Shown in pieces: positions 1 to 8,051 of a stretch of 35,801 bases of DNA; the stretch's first letter is position 1, and each line of letters begins with the position of its first letter. Below the pieces are notes generated by a model. That model did no database searches and was not told where the DNA came from. It saw nothing but the letters and a program-made list of their open reading frames with translations. The position numbers and the translations under genes were made by a program. Location of the stretch: positions 1 to 35,801 of the forward strand of contig BQJU01000072.1 of the NCBI GenBank assembly GCA_021604865.1, read 5' to 3'. Source of the DNA: Saprospiraceae bacterium (lineage in GTDB: Bacteria > Bacteroidota > Bacteroidia > Chitinophagales > Saprospiraceae).

Positions 1-2
1 CT

Positions 3-176
3 TTTTCTAAAACTCGATATTGTCGAACACTTATTGGAATTGCGGCAGCAGCTGGTTTACCTCTACTCATTTTTAGTGCTTTTATTGTCAAAGAACACAA
101 TATACGTAATTATCTACTATTTAGTGCCTATGGCACTAGGCGACGGCCATTGAACGACTCTGATGTCAAGAGATAG
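3..176 (+). CDS. Possible C-terminal end of a membrane protein, cut by the window start
   Basis: An open frame runs from the first bases of the window to a TAG at 174-176. It encodes about 57 residues with a hydrophobic stretch (reading IGIAAAAGLPLLIFSAFIV) followed by a basic, polar tail ending in DSDVKR. This would suit the last membrane segment and cytoplasmic tail of a membrane protein whose start lies outside the window. A second frame (bases 1-153) is also open, so the frame choice is uncertain. I preferred this one because its tail looks like ordinary protein while the other is almost purely hydrophobic. No family recognised. Confidence 0.3.
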   Translation, partial: FSKTRYCRTLIGIAAAAGLPLLIFSAFIVKEHNIRNYLLFSAYGTRRRPLNDSDVKR

Positions 177-209
177 CAAACCCAAACGGGCACGGCTATT
201 CCTATAGGG

Positions 210-234
210 AAAGCCATTTTCAACTATTGGCTTT
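210..234. terminator. Weak hairpin, possible terminator
   Basis: A 7-bp perfect inverted repeat (AAAGCCA at 210-216 with TGGCTTT at 228-234) has an 11-nt loop. It lies about 35 bases after the putative stop at 176. No long T-run follows, so this is only a candidate end of the upstream transcript. The rest of 177-440 shows no gene or other feature I can support. Confidence 0.25.
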
Positions 235-440
235 ACTACAGCCCAATTTAAGTTTTTCCAGACAAATATGCTGTTGATCAAGCCTCGAAAAACCAATATA
301 ATCCAAACCCAACAATACATTTTATTGCCATTAATCACCCCAACAAAAGACACACTTCATATAAGGACATATCCCATCCAATTCCACAAAAAAATTGATT
401 AAAAACTATTCATCATATTCCATTTCTCTAATTTTTTATT

Positions 441-448
441 TAGATTTG
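441..448 (+). promoter_or_regulatory. Candidate Bacteroidota -7 box before the redox operon
   Basis: TAGATTTG fits the Bacteroidota -7 consensus TAnnTTTG and lies 22 bases before the ATG at 471. No clear TTG sits at the expected -33 distance, so only half of the promoter is seen. Confidence 0.4.
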
Positions 449-470
449 TCTAAAACAAAATTTAGTGCCC

Positions 471-1661
471 ATGAAATATATTTTCCCGCTCCTATCGATA
501 CTGATGTTTCTGCTCCAGTCCTGCGAGTTAACAACCCCAGCAGCACCACAGGAAAATGAGCTATTGGATGGCCCTCTGGAAGGCCTCTCGATGGAACAGC
601 AAACGCAGTTTTTAAGAGGAGACATTGCCTTTAATGACGACATCTTTACAGTGGAAAAGGGACTGGGGCCCATCTTTGTCAGCAACAGCTGTGGTAGCTG
701 CCATGCGGGGGATGGTAAGGGTAATCCTTTCATTACTTTCACCCGTTTCGGACAGAACGATACCACCGGTAATCATTTTTTAGAGCAGGGTGGACCGCAA
801 CTTCAACACAAGGCTATTCCTGGGTATCAGCCGGAACGCATACCGTCCGGGGCATCTTCTTCGGATTTGCTGGCACCGGCGGTGACCGGGCTCGGTTTTT
901 TGGATGCTGTCAGTGATGCGGACCTGATCGCCTTGTCTGATCCTGATGATGTGGATGGAGATGGCATCAGCGGTCGGCCACATTGGAACAATATCCGGGA
1001 TTATGTTGCCCCCAGGCCCAACACCATTACCAAAAACGGGAAGTACCTCTCCCGCTTTGGCAAAAAAGGAGCGGCTTATGATCTGCTTGATCAAACGGCT
1101 AATGCTTACAATCAGGACATGGGTATTACCTCCTTATTTGAGCCGCTTGATCCTTATAGTGGTTTGGAGGAAGATCCGGAAGTAAACACCCAAACCGTTA
1201 ATGATGTAGTGACCTATCTGAAAATGCTGAAGGCGCCCCTTCCGAGAAATCAGGACGATACGCAGGTGAAGGCTGGGAAACTTATTTTTTCACAAATTCA
1301 ATGCGCGGCCTGTCATACGCCGACTTTGCAAACGGGCCACTCCCCCATTGAAGCTTTGGCAAATCAGGCATTTCATCCCTATACGGATTTGCTGCTACAT
1401 GATATGGGGCCGGAATTGGATGATGGCTACACTGAAGGATATGCATTAACGGCAGAGTGGAAAACGCCGCCCTTATGGGGGCTTGGTCTTTCCGCCGATG
1501 CGCAGGGAGGAAGCTACTTTTTGCTGCATGATGGGCGCGCCAGGAGTATTGAGGAAGCCATTTTAATGCATGGGGGTGAAGCGGAGCAGGCCAAACAAGG
1601 TTACGTAGAGCTTGCTGAGACTGAAAAACAACAATTACTCAAATTTCTTGAATCACTTTAG
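471..1661 (+). CDS. Di-haem c-type oxidoreductase lipoprotein (DHOR / DUF1111 family, 'thiol oxidoreductase')
   Basis: This is a predicted periplasm-facing lipoprotein with two covalently bound haems. The signal peptide ends in a lipobox with Cys at about residue 18 (LLQSC). Two CxxCH haem motifs are visible: CGSCH near residues 74-78 and CAACH near 278-282. The length (396 aa), the spacing and the segments around the second haem fit the DHOR family, which is distantly related to MauG and di-haem peroxidases. Members are often annotated as thiol oxidoreductases, but substrates are largely unproven. I chose ATG 471 (MKYIFPLL) over an in-frame GTG at 465, because it gives a normal signal peptide. 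It is the first gene of a tight operon, with 3 bases before the Rieske gene. In other Bacteroidota DHOR proteins often accompany imelysin iron-uptake genes; no imelysin is present here. Electron exchange with the Rieske protein is inferred. Confidence 0.82.
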   Translation: MKYIFPLLSILMFLLQSCELTTPAAPQENELLDGPLEGLSMEQQTQFLRGDIAFNDDIFTVEKGLGPIFVSNSCGSCHAGDGKGNPFITFTRFGQNDTTGNHFLEQGGPQLQHKAIPGYQPERIPSGASSSDLLAPAVTGLGFLDAVSDADLIALSDPDDVDGDGISGRPHWNNIRDYVAPRPNTITKNGKYLSRFGKKGAAYDLLDQTANAYNQDMGITSLFEPLDPYSGLEEDPEVNTQTVNDVVTYLKMLKAPLPRNQDDTQVKAGKLIFSQIQCAACHTPTLQTGHSPIEALANQAFHPYTDLLLHDMGPELDDGYTEGYALTAEWKTPPLWGLGLSADAQGGSYFLLHDGRARSIEEAILMHGGEAEQAKQGYVELAETEKQQLLKFLESL

Positions 1662-1664
1662 GCA

Positions 1665-2105
1665 ATGGAACGCAGAATTTTTATCAAAAAATGTTGTCAG
1701 GTAGGTATAGGGCTTCCTCTTGCTGCTTCCCTTTTACAATCCTGTGGGGCCCTTTACTACGCTACAACTACCCAGGATGCAGGAAAAACCATCGTAGCCA
1801 AATCCGAATTTTGGGAAGTCAGAAAAAATAAAAAAGTTAGACGCCCCTTTGTGCTGATTACAGTGGAAGGGTTGGCTTTTCCAATATGCATTTATGAAAC
1901 CCAAGAAGACAATTACGTCGCATCTCTGCTCAAGTGCACCCATCGCGGCTGTGAGCTCAATGTGGGCGGCGGCATCTATAGTTGTCCCTGTCATGGCAGT
2001 GAATTTTCGGCCAGTGGAGGACTACTACAAGGTCCGGCTGAAAGAGATTTAAAAACCTTTAAAACGGAAACAGATCATGAAAATATTTACCTCTATATCT
2101 CCTAG
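1665..2105 (+). CDS. Rieske [2Fe-2S] lipoprotein with Tat-like signal
   Basis: A small (146 aa) exported iron-sulfur protein. The cluster-binding motifs are clear: CTHRGC at residues 91-96 and CPCHG at 107-111. They supply the two Cys and two His ligands (C91, H93, C107, H110), plus the extra Cys pair (C96, C109) that forms a disulfide in high-potential Rieske proteins. The N-terminus carries a twin-arginine-type motif (RRIFIK) and a lipobox with Cys27 (LLQSC). It is therefore likely folded with its cluster in the cytoplasm, exported by Tat and lipid-anchored. It starts 3 bases after the DHOR stop and overlaps the porin gene by 29 bases, so the three are probably co-translated. A role as electron carrier for the di-haem protein is inference. 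No other subunits of a bc1/b6f complex are in the window. Confidence 0.88.
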   Translation: MERRIFIKKCCQVGIGLPLAASLLQSCGALYYATTTQDAGKTIVAKSEFWEVRKNKKVRRPFVLITVEGLAFPICIYETQEDNYVASLLKCTHRGCELNVGGGIYSCPCHGSEFSASGGLLQGPAERDLKTFKTETDHENIYLYIS

Positions 2106-3333
2106 ACCCATTAGAGTTGTTTCGGGTTTGTTGTTTTTATTCGCCTCAGCAAGCATACAGGCGCAGGGTTTAGACACCCTCATTCAACGCGTTTCAGCTG
2201 ATACTTCCACATCAATGCTAAATATGGATGCCGTTTACAATCGCCCCTTTCTTACGGTGGAGAAAATGCCTGTGGCTTTGGGTGGGTACCTAGAAGCCAA
2301 TACCCTTTATCAATCCGAAGCTGGGGTTTCGGAAGGTTTGTCTTTCCAGGCCCGACGGCTCACCATTTTTATGTCCGCCTCCATCAATAAACGCATTAAG
2401 TTCCTTTCGGAAATGGAGTTTGAGGACGGTACCAAGGAAATCGGGATAGAATTTGCCGCTCTGGATGTGTCTTTTCACCCTGCTTTGAATTTCCGGGGTG
2501 GCATAATCATGAATCCCATCGGTGCCTTTAACCAAAACCACGATGGCCCAAAATGGGAATTTGTAGAACGCCCCGACGTAGCGGTGAATCTGCTACCGGC
2601 TACCTGGTCGAATGCGGGTTTTGGCGTGTATGGAAAAACGTACAAAGGGGATTGGATCTTGGGTTATGAAGCTTATCTGACCAATGGTTTTAACAATAAC
2701 ATCATTGACAATGAAGCCAGCAAAACCTTTCTACCAGCAGCCAAGGAAAATGAAAGACGTTTTGAGGAAAGCAGCAATGGTCAACCCTTGTTGACAGGTA
2801 AAGTCTCCATCAAAAATCGAAAAATAGGGGAAATAGGTCTCTCCTATATGGGCGGCGTGTACAATAAATTTGAAGAAGACGGGCTCACACTCGATGAGAA
2901 AAGACGAGTCGATGTGGTTGCCATAGACTGGAATACGACCATGCAAAAAACCGGCACCTATATCGTGGGAGAGCTGGTCTATACCTGGGTAGATGTACCA
3001 TCAACTTATACCCAGCAATTTGGTAGCAAACAAAAAGGTGTTTTTATCGATGTTGTACAGCCCATATTAAAAAAGAGCATCTTTGATTGGGACAATGCCA
3101 CCCTCAATCTTGCTGCCCGCTTTGATTATGTAGACTGGAACCTCGGCACCTTTAAGGAAACCAATGCCGATATTGGTGATGTTTTATGGGCCATTACGCC
3201 TGCCATTAGTTTCCGGCCTTCCTCACAAACGGTATTTCGGTTGAATTACCGCTATCAATGGCAGAAGGATCTGTTGAATAATGCGCCGGCGAAATCGGCG
3301 TCCTGGCTGTTTGGGTTTAGTAGTTATTTTTAG
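2077..3333 (+). CDS. Outer-membrane porin-like beta-barrel (phosphate-selective porin O/P type)
   Basis: A 418-aa exported protein with a signal peptide ending near ASIQAQG. The remainder consists of alternating hydrophobic/polar strands rich in aromatic residues, ending in a phenylalanine (GFSSYF), as expected for a BAM-assembled outer-membrane barrel. The arrangement (a GGYLEAN strand early, then an RRLTIF strand, then FxGGIIMNPIGAFN) resembles OprO/OprP-like porins of Bacteroidota. The ATG at 2077 lies inside the end of the Rieske gene in another frame, giving a 29-base overlap that suggests translational coupling. The substrate is unknown. Its place in the operon suggests it passes a substrate or product of the redox pair across the outer membrane. 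It ends 10 bases before the stop of the convergent gene at 3344. Confidence 0.68.
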   Translation: MKIFTSISPRPIRVVSGLLFLFASASIQAQGLDTLIQRVSADTSTSMLNMDAVYNRPFLTVEKMPVALGGYLEANTLYQSEAGVSEGLSFQARRLTIFMSASINKRIKFLSEMEFEDGTKEIGIEFAALDVSFHPALNFRGGIIMNPIGAFNQNHDGPKWEFVERPDVAVNLLPATWSNAGFGVYGKTYKGDWILGYEAYLTNGFNNNIIDNEASKTFLPAAKENERRFEESSNGQPLLTGKVSIKNRKIGEIGLSYMGGVYNKFEEDGLTLDEKRRVDVVAIDWNTTMQKTGTYIVGELVYTWVDVPSTYTQQFGSKQKGVFIDVVQPILKKSIFDWDNATLNLAARFDYVDWNLGTFKETNADIGDVLWAITPAISFRPSSQTVFRLNYRYQWQKDLLNNAPAKSASWLFGFSSYF

Positions 3334-3343
3334 GAGAAATTGG

Positions 3344-4417
3344 CTAACGCATTAACACCACACTCCCCTTTTCCACTTTCATTTTTCCGCCTATTGAATA
3401 ATGGACCAAATACACATATACGCCCGCCGGACAAACCGACCCGTTAAATGTTCCATCCCAAGCTTTTCTGGGATTGTTGGTATGGAAAACTTTTCCTCCC
3501 CAGCGATCAAAGACGATAAAGTTATAGTCCGAAAAGGCACAATGAAACAAAGGTGCAAATTGGTCATTGACATTATCCCAATTGGGCGAAAAAGCGTTCG
3601 GGGTATACACCTTACAATCACTATCCGCTAATTGAATAAGTACCGTATCTGAAACCGTTCCACATGCATTCGACACCTGCACCCAATAGGTTCCTTCCTG
3701 CTGTGTTATAAAGGTAGGATCGGTAGAATGATCAGACCACAGGCAGGAAGTATTTGGACTTGTAGCAGCCAGTGTTATGGTTTCACCGGAGCAAAGGGTA
3801 GTATCTCTTCCCAGGTCAATCACGGGCAGGTCACACAATTTTACAACGGAAAAGCCATCAAACCACATCGAATACTTTGCCGGACCGCCGCTGAAAATAC
3901 CAAAATTGTGATTCCCTGTGGTTACCGTATCCGTGTAGCAATATTGTGTCCAAATAGTCCCAGTAGGCACCTCTCTGCCAGGACCTACGCGTACCCCATC
4001 AATCGCAAAGGAAAAGTGGGCAAGAGCAGTATCCTGAGTCAGTTCTCCTGCACCCTGCGGCCCGGAATACCAGACACACATCTCAACCAGCTGCCCCTCA
4101 TCGAATTTAATATCCCGAGAAGTTATTTTGTCCCGCCCGGCATAAAAATACACGTACCCCGTACCATTAAAAGCACCCAATGGGGAAACGTAATTTGTAC
4201 CGTTATTGACACACCCTTGTTTACCCAGGACAAATAAGGGATGAATCCCGTCAACGACCCGACCCGCATCATTAACACAGGTGAATCCTGTAGGGCAATG
4301 GCAAACGTCAGTAGCATCACCTGATTCGAAATCACCATTAGGGAAAATTTGTGCTTTGTGCTCCACAAAAAAGAAGAGCAAAATACATGCTGATAGAAAA
4401 TACTTTACTGTTGACAT
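3344..4417 (-). CDS. Secreted protein with gliding-motility-type (T9SS type B) C-terminal domain
   Basis: A 357-aa secreted protein. A signal peptide (hydrophobic core ACILLFFFVE) is followed by an N-terminal region opening with FPNGDFESGD, which resembles carbohydrate-binding-like jelly-roll domains. Next comes an Ig-like segment (residues ~200-265, beginning DLGRDTTLCSGE). The CHU_C/type B sorting domain is at ~270-357, with the hallmark YTPNAFSPNWDNVND and the FDRWGGKVF strand, then the AGVYVYLV strand. Such domains direct export by T9SS and surface attachment or release. ATG 4417 (MSTVKYF) is preferred over an in-frame TTG at 4423. Many Cys suggest extracytoplasmic disulfides. It is convergent with the porin gene (10-base gap). 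The specific function is unknown; adhesion or glycan binding is a guess. Confidence 0.8.
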   Translation of the reverse strand: MSTVKYFLSACILLFFFVEHKAQIFPNGDFESGDATDVCHCPTGFTCVNDAGRVVDGIHPLFVLGKQGCVNNGTNYVSPLGAFNGTGYVYFYAGRDKITSRDIKFDEGQLVEMCVWYSGPQGAGELTQDTALAHFSFAIDGVRVGPGREVPTGTIWTQYCYTDTVTTGNHNFGIFSGGPAKYSMWFDGFSVVKLCDLPVIDLGRDTTLCSGETITLAATSPNTSCLWSDHSTDPTFITQQEGTYWVQVSNACGTVSDTVLIQLADSDCKVYTPNAFSPNWDNVNDQFAPLFHCAFSDYNFIVFDRWGGKVFHTNNPRKAWDGTFNGSVCPAGVYVYLVHYSIGGKMKVEKGSVVLMR

Positions 4418-4560
4418 ACTCAAGTTTTATTGAGCTATCATACCAATCTACAACGTGGGATGAAGGAGAGCAGTGGGTTGCCTGTTGCCAGATATTTTAC
4501 CCCCTTGATGATCCCTTCAAAACAAGTTTAATAAAGTGCCATTAACATCTTAATCGATTG

Positions 4561-4686
4561 CTTAGTGCTTGTTTGCAGGTCGGACTTACGCTTACGCTGA
4601 AGCTTTCTCCGGGCGTCTGCGCCATGCTCCTTCGCTGAAGCTTCGCGAAGGCAGCGTAGGAGCATGGGCTACAAACATACACTTAA
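4561..4686 (+). repeat. R1 inverted-repeat element, copy with GC-rich palindromic insert
   Basis: The left end TGCTTGTTTGCAGGTCGG (from 4566) matches the other R1 left ends. The right end at 4670-4681 (CTACAAACATACA region) is a degraded form of the R1 right end. Apparent 5-bp target duplications flank it: CTTAG 4561-4565 and CTTAA 4682-4686 (4 of 5 identical). The interior is not the usual R1 core. It contains a strong palindrome, GCCATGCTCC (4621-4630) pairing with GGAGCATGG (4659-4667), with nested TTCGCT/AGCG pairing. This could be a palindrome inserted into an R1 element. It sits upstream of the minus-strand gene ending at 4417. Confidence 0.55.
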
Positions 4687-4988
4687 ACTGAGAGGTGATC
4701 AAAAATCCAAATTTTGGGAACTAAGAGTATGTTTGGGCTGGCGTTTACACAAGTGAAGATTGGGCTACTTGCGCTGTTCCAGGAACATAATCTAGAGAGG
4801 TAATTTCATATAGAGCGTCTTTGGAGATTCCAATTTTCAACAATTTAATTAAAAAACTGGACAAATCCAAGGGAGGAATGAAGATCTGAATTGGGAATAG
4901 AATATATAGCCATACAAGCAATAAGAAATAGGAATGAAATGTAATTTTTCATGATTAAATGGGGAATTTAAATTTTACAAAATCAGTT
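4687..4988. other. Gene-free stretch
   Basis: AT-rich, with no credible ORF. The only recognisable element is CTAAGAGTATGTTTGG near 4724-4739, which looks like a lone, decayed R1 right end. Promoter sequences for the minus-strand gene starting at 4417 would have to lie between 4418 and about 4560, but I do not see a convincing consensus there. Confidence 0.4.
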
Positions 4989-5459
4989 TTATTGCTTCCG
5001 ATAGATCAAGACCCGGTCATCACCGGTACAAAGTTTCAATTTGTCATTCTTGGTGCTAAAGGTTTCTGCCGCTTGAAGAATAGTCATATAGGCATTGGCC
5101 TGGGTCATGATATCCTGCTGGCAAAGGATCAGTGTTGTGTTGATGCTATCTACGCTGAATGAACAGCCACTTTGCGAAAAAACACCGAAGTAGGTATTAC
5201 AACCATCCTTCCCATTGACCTTATTGCCATTAAAACTCAGGGTGACAACCCCATTTCCAGGAGGCGTCGCTGCTGCTGGATCAAGTGCGGGAATGGTGGC
5301 ATTTTCAGGGCCATAATCCGTGAGCACCCAAGTGTTATTGACCAAGGTGGCGGGATCACAATTGCAAGCCATAGCTAATAGAAGCGTTGACATAAACAGG
5401 AAATAAAAGACGGGCCTGAAGAGTCTTGAAATTTTCATGATTTGAGATTTTGAATACAT
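4989..5459 (-). CDS. META-domain (HslJ-like) lipoprotein
   Basis: A 156-aa lipoprotein. The signal peptide ends in LLAMAC, placing the lipidated Cys at residue 32 counted from ATG 5459, or 25 from the internal ATG at 5438. The internal start (MKISRLFRP) gives the more typical signal peptide and may be the real one. The mature part is a single META domain: a start reading NNTWVLTDYG, the central NGKDGCNTYFG motif typical of META/HslJ proteins, and a closing strand DDRVLIYRK. HslJ is linked to novobiocin and heat-shock resistance in E. coli, but in Bacteroidota the role of META lipoproteins is unproven. Adjacent genes on the same strand are separated by an R1 repeat, so it is probably transcribed on its own. 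Confidence 0.75.
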   Translation of the reverse strand: MYSKSQIMKISRLFRPVFYFLFMSTLLLAMACNCDPATLVNNTWVLTDYGPENATIPALDPAAATPPGNGVVTLSFNGNKVNGKDGCNTYFGVFSQSGCSFSVDSINTTLILCQQDIMTQANAYMTILQAAETFSTKNDKLKLCTGDDRVLIYRKQ

Positions 5460-5489
5460 TTTTTCTATTGGGTTTATTAAAGCATGTCA

Positions 5490-5660
5490 CTTAGAGCTTG
5501 TTTGGAGGTCGGCTTTGGAGGCGAAAAGCGTCAATTTTTTTGATGAGACTAGGCTTTTTTTGAAGTTCATACCCTGAGGTACGGACGAAAAAAGTAACGA
5601 AGTATCATCATAAAAGTGATCCTTTGCAGCCCAAAGATTGGCCTCCAAACATGCTCTTAG
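5490..5660 (+). repeat. R1 inverted-repeat element, full-length copy with 5-bp target duplication
   Basis: The best-preserved R1 copy (about 161 bp between flanks). The left end is AGCTTGTTTGGAGGTC (from 5495). The right end, read on the minus strand, is AGCATGTTTGGAGGCC (to 5655). The ends are identical except at two positions. Direct repeats CTTAG at 5490-5494 and CTTAG at 5656-5660 flank it exactly. No ORF lies inside. The interior (GTCAATTTTTTTGATGAGAC and so on) matches the copy at 35658. The right flanking duplication contains the TAA stop of the minus-strand gene 5657-6394, so the element sits directly against that gene's end. Confidence 0.72.
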
Positions 5661-6394
5661 TCCCTCCGCTTTACGACAATGTTTGTAGCATTAAATGAGC
5701 CAACCCATGGAAACCCCATCCAGAGCCTGACTGCACCAAACTGGCGGGCAAATGAGTTTGAACCAATAAGGCGATTTGCTTGTCCCGATGCTCCAGTTCC
5801 CGATAATACGATATCGGCATCTGATGCGGAGGTTTTGATATTTAGGGTCACCTGGGCGATAAAAGGTTTATCACGTGGAAAAGTACCAAAGTTCGTATTC
5901 GCATCATCGTCGATTCTGACCTGGTTATTCTCCAAAAAATCAATATGCAAAAAGCGCTCATATTGATTAACGGGTTGGTTAAACCGTTCAAATTGAATGG
6001 TCACCACACCACTACCGCTGGGGATCAGAAGTGTCGTTGTAAACACATAAACACCATCACCACCAAATTTTTTTAACGTTCCCTGTAGTCCTGCAACAAC
6101 GCTTGGGTTATTGGGACGGCTTACCTTTACCCAATTCCCAGGAAGGTCAGGAGCTAGATTGACTACAATGACGCTGTTTGGTGGTCCATCGGGTAACACA
6201 GATCCAACTTCTTGGGCCTGGAGCGGAGGTTGGTTAATAGCGTTGCCATTAAAATTAGCATGGAAAAATGTTTCAGTGGCACAGCCAGAAATTAATAGGA
6301 CTATAAAAAATGGTGAAGTGCAGTGAATGATCTTTTGCAATTTGCTAATTAGTGACCCGCTAGGGTTGTTTTGGCAATTCGGCGTTTTTAACAT
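5657..6394 (-). CDS. Lipoprotein of unknown function
   Basis: A 245-aa predicted lipoprotein. It has a long N-region, then a hydrophobic core ending VLLISGC, with the lipidated Cys at residue 38. The mature protein is beta-rich with few charged clusters: NANFNG-like start, TTTLLIPSGSGVVTIQF, then a hydrophobic end WMGFPWVGSFNATNIVVKR. The pattern suggests a jelly-roll or concanavalin-like sandwich fold, but I recognise no named family. The stop codon lies in the 5-bp duplication of an R1 element, so an insertion may have occurred exactly at, or slightly trimmed, the gene end. The next gene on the strand starts 197 bases away across the repeat. Confidence 0.6.
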   Translation of the reverse strand: MLKTPNCQNNPSGSLISKLQKIIHCTSPFFIVLLISGCATETFFHANFNGNAINQPPLQAQEVGSVLPDGPPNSVIVVNLAPDLPGNWVKVSRPNNPSVVAGLQGTLKKFGGDGVYVFTTTLLIPSGSGVVTIQFERFNQPVNQYERFLHIDFLENNQVRIDDDANTNFGTFPRDKPFIAQVTLNIKTSASDADIVLSGTGASGQANRLIGSNSFARQFGAVRLWMGFPWVGSFNATNIVVKRRD

Positions 6395-6542
6395 GATTTA
6401 GTTGTTTATAAATGATTGTTTATAACTCAACTTTTGTGTACAAATATTGAATACATTTATTTGTTCTCATGCATAACCCTTCACGATATCCCCTCAACAT
6501 CGCCTTTATAAGAATTTCCTATCTTGCCAAAAAAAATCCCGA

Positions 6543-8045
6543 ATGCCCAAGCTTCGCTTCTGGCCATTACTCGGAGGCTTTTTATTTGCGCTCCTTTGTT
6601 ATTTCCCATTGTTTTTACATTTGGATAGCCTATCCCTGCGCTTGTGGGATGAATCGCGGCGGGGCGTCAATGCTCTGGAGATGGCCACCAATGGACACTG
6701 GCTGGTACCCCACTTTGCGGGCGCTCCGGATATGTGGGGAACCAAACCTCCCTTGTTGATCTGGCTACAGGCCACCTTTATGAAGATTGTTGGTTACAAT
6801 GAGCTGGCCGTGCGTCTACCGTCGGCACTGGCGGCATTGGCTACCGTTTTTTTACTGATTTGGTTTGCAAAACGTCTATTGAACCGACCTTTGGCAGGCT
6901 ATCTTGCCGGTCTGGTCCTACTCACCAGCGATATTTACATCGAAAGCCATGGCGCCATTTCGGGTGACTATGATACCTTGTTAGCCTTGTGGCAAACGGC
7001 CTACCTGTTTACCTTTTACCGTTATCTGGAAGATCGGCAACCCAAATTGCTTTACCTCACTGGTCTGTTTATCTTTCTGGCTGCCTTTACCAAGGGTATT
7101 GCTGGTCTGTTTTTTCTACCGGCTTTAGTTGTCTACGCCATTTTCCGAAAGGAATTCCTTCCACTTTTAAAAAACAAATCGACTTATTGGACTTTGCTCG
7201 GCGTTTTGATCCCCTTGCTGGGATATTATTTCCTGCGCGAAGCCGTTAATCCCGGTTATTTACAGGCCGTATGGGAAAATGAACTCGGCGGGCGTTATTT
7301 TGAAGCCAAAGAAGGACAGGAGCAACCCTGGTGGTTTTATTTCCGTATGATTTTTAAATACGAATTGTTCTCACCCTGGGCCTATTGGATACCTGTGGCC
7401 TTTTTGATCGGTTTTCTGACTAAAAAATTGCAGCATATTACCCTGCTATTGGCCCTCAATTTTGTTTTATTTTTTACCCTCATCTCTTTTGCAAAAACCA
7501 AACTCACCTGGTATTTTATGCCTATCCTACCGGGTCTTTCTTTGCTCGTAGGTTTGTTGATCGCTGAAGTGTATGAGGCTGTGCGAACACATTTGCAGCT
7601 ATCGCGGCCCTGGTTGCGCAATGCCTTATTGATGGTGATGATGCTCACCATTTTCACCTTGCCTTACAGCCGTATCATTCAAAAAGTGTACGTCTTTGAA
7701 CACGAAGGTTATCTAAAAGAAAAAATGGACTACCGCGACTTCATGCAGAAGATTCCGGAGGAGAAGCAATACAGCATTTTGCATCCTTATTACAATGGTC
7801 ATGTGGTCTTTTACCAGGCTTTATATAATTTGCGTGGTTATCAGATACAGGATAAAATGTTGCACGCTCCACAGGAAGGAGTGCTGCCTGAAAACCCCGA
7901 AACTCCACCTACATTTCAGCAGGGAGAAAAAGTGATGTTGTGTGAAACTGAACCCTGGCAATATCTAAGTAGCAATTATGCCTGGGAGATCCAGCGAGAA
8001 TGGAAAGGCTGTAAGTTGATTTTGGTTAAAGGGGTTAGGGAGTAA
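6543..8045 (+). CDS. Membrane glycosyltransferase, family 39/ArnT-like (GT-C fold)
   Basis: A 500-aa polytopic inner-membrane protein. After the first membrane helix (FWPLLGGFLFALLCYFPLF) comes the GT-C signature acidic pair in LWDESRRG (D36, E37). A periplasmic loop follows with GHWLVPHFAG and WGTKPPLLIWL, characteristic of ArnT/PMT-like enzymes. About ten further hydrophobic helices and a soluble C-terminal domain complete it. Such enzymes transfer a sugar from a polyprenyl-phosphate donor to lipid or protein acceptors on the periplasmic side. Donor and acceptor cannot be told from sequence. It has its own upstream region, with TATCTTG at 6520-6526 resembling a -7 box. It ends 6 bases before the stop of the convergent gene at 8052. 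Confidence 0.85.
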   Translation: MPKLRFWPLLGGFLFALLCYFPLFLHLDSLSLRLWDESRRGVNALEMATNGHWLVPHFAGAPDMWGTKPPLLIWLQATFMKIVGYNELAVRLPSALAALATVFLLIWFAKRLLNRPLAGYLAGLVLLTSDIYIESHGAISGDYDTLLALWQTAYLFTFYRYLEDRQPKLLYLTGLFIFLAAFTKGIAGLFFLPALVVYAIFRKEFLPLLKNKSTYWTLLGVLIPLLGYYFLREAVNPGYLQAVWENELGGRYFEAKEGQEQPWWFYFRMIFKYELFSPWAYWIPVAFLIGFLTKKLQHITLLLALNFVLFFTLISFAKTKLTWYFMPILPGLSLLVGLLIAEVYEAVRTHLQLSRPWLRNALLMVMMLTIFTLPYSRIIQKVYVFEHEGYLKEKMDYRDFMQKIPEEKQYSILHPYYNGHVVFYQALYNLRGYQIQDKMLHAPQEGVLPENPETPPTFQQGEKVMLCETEPWQYLSSNYAWEIQREWKGCKLILVKGVRE

Positions 8046-8051
8046 AATCTA

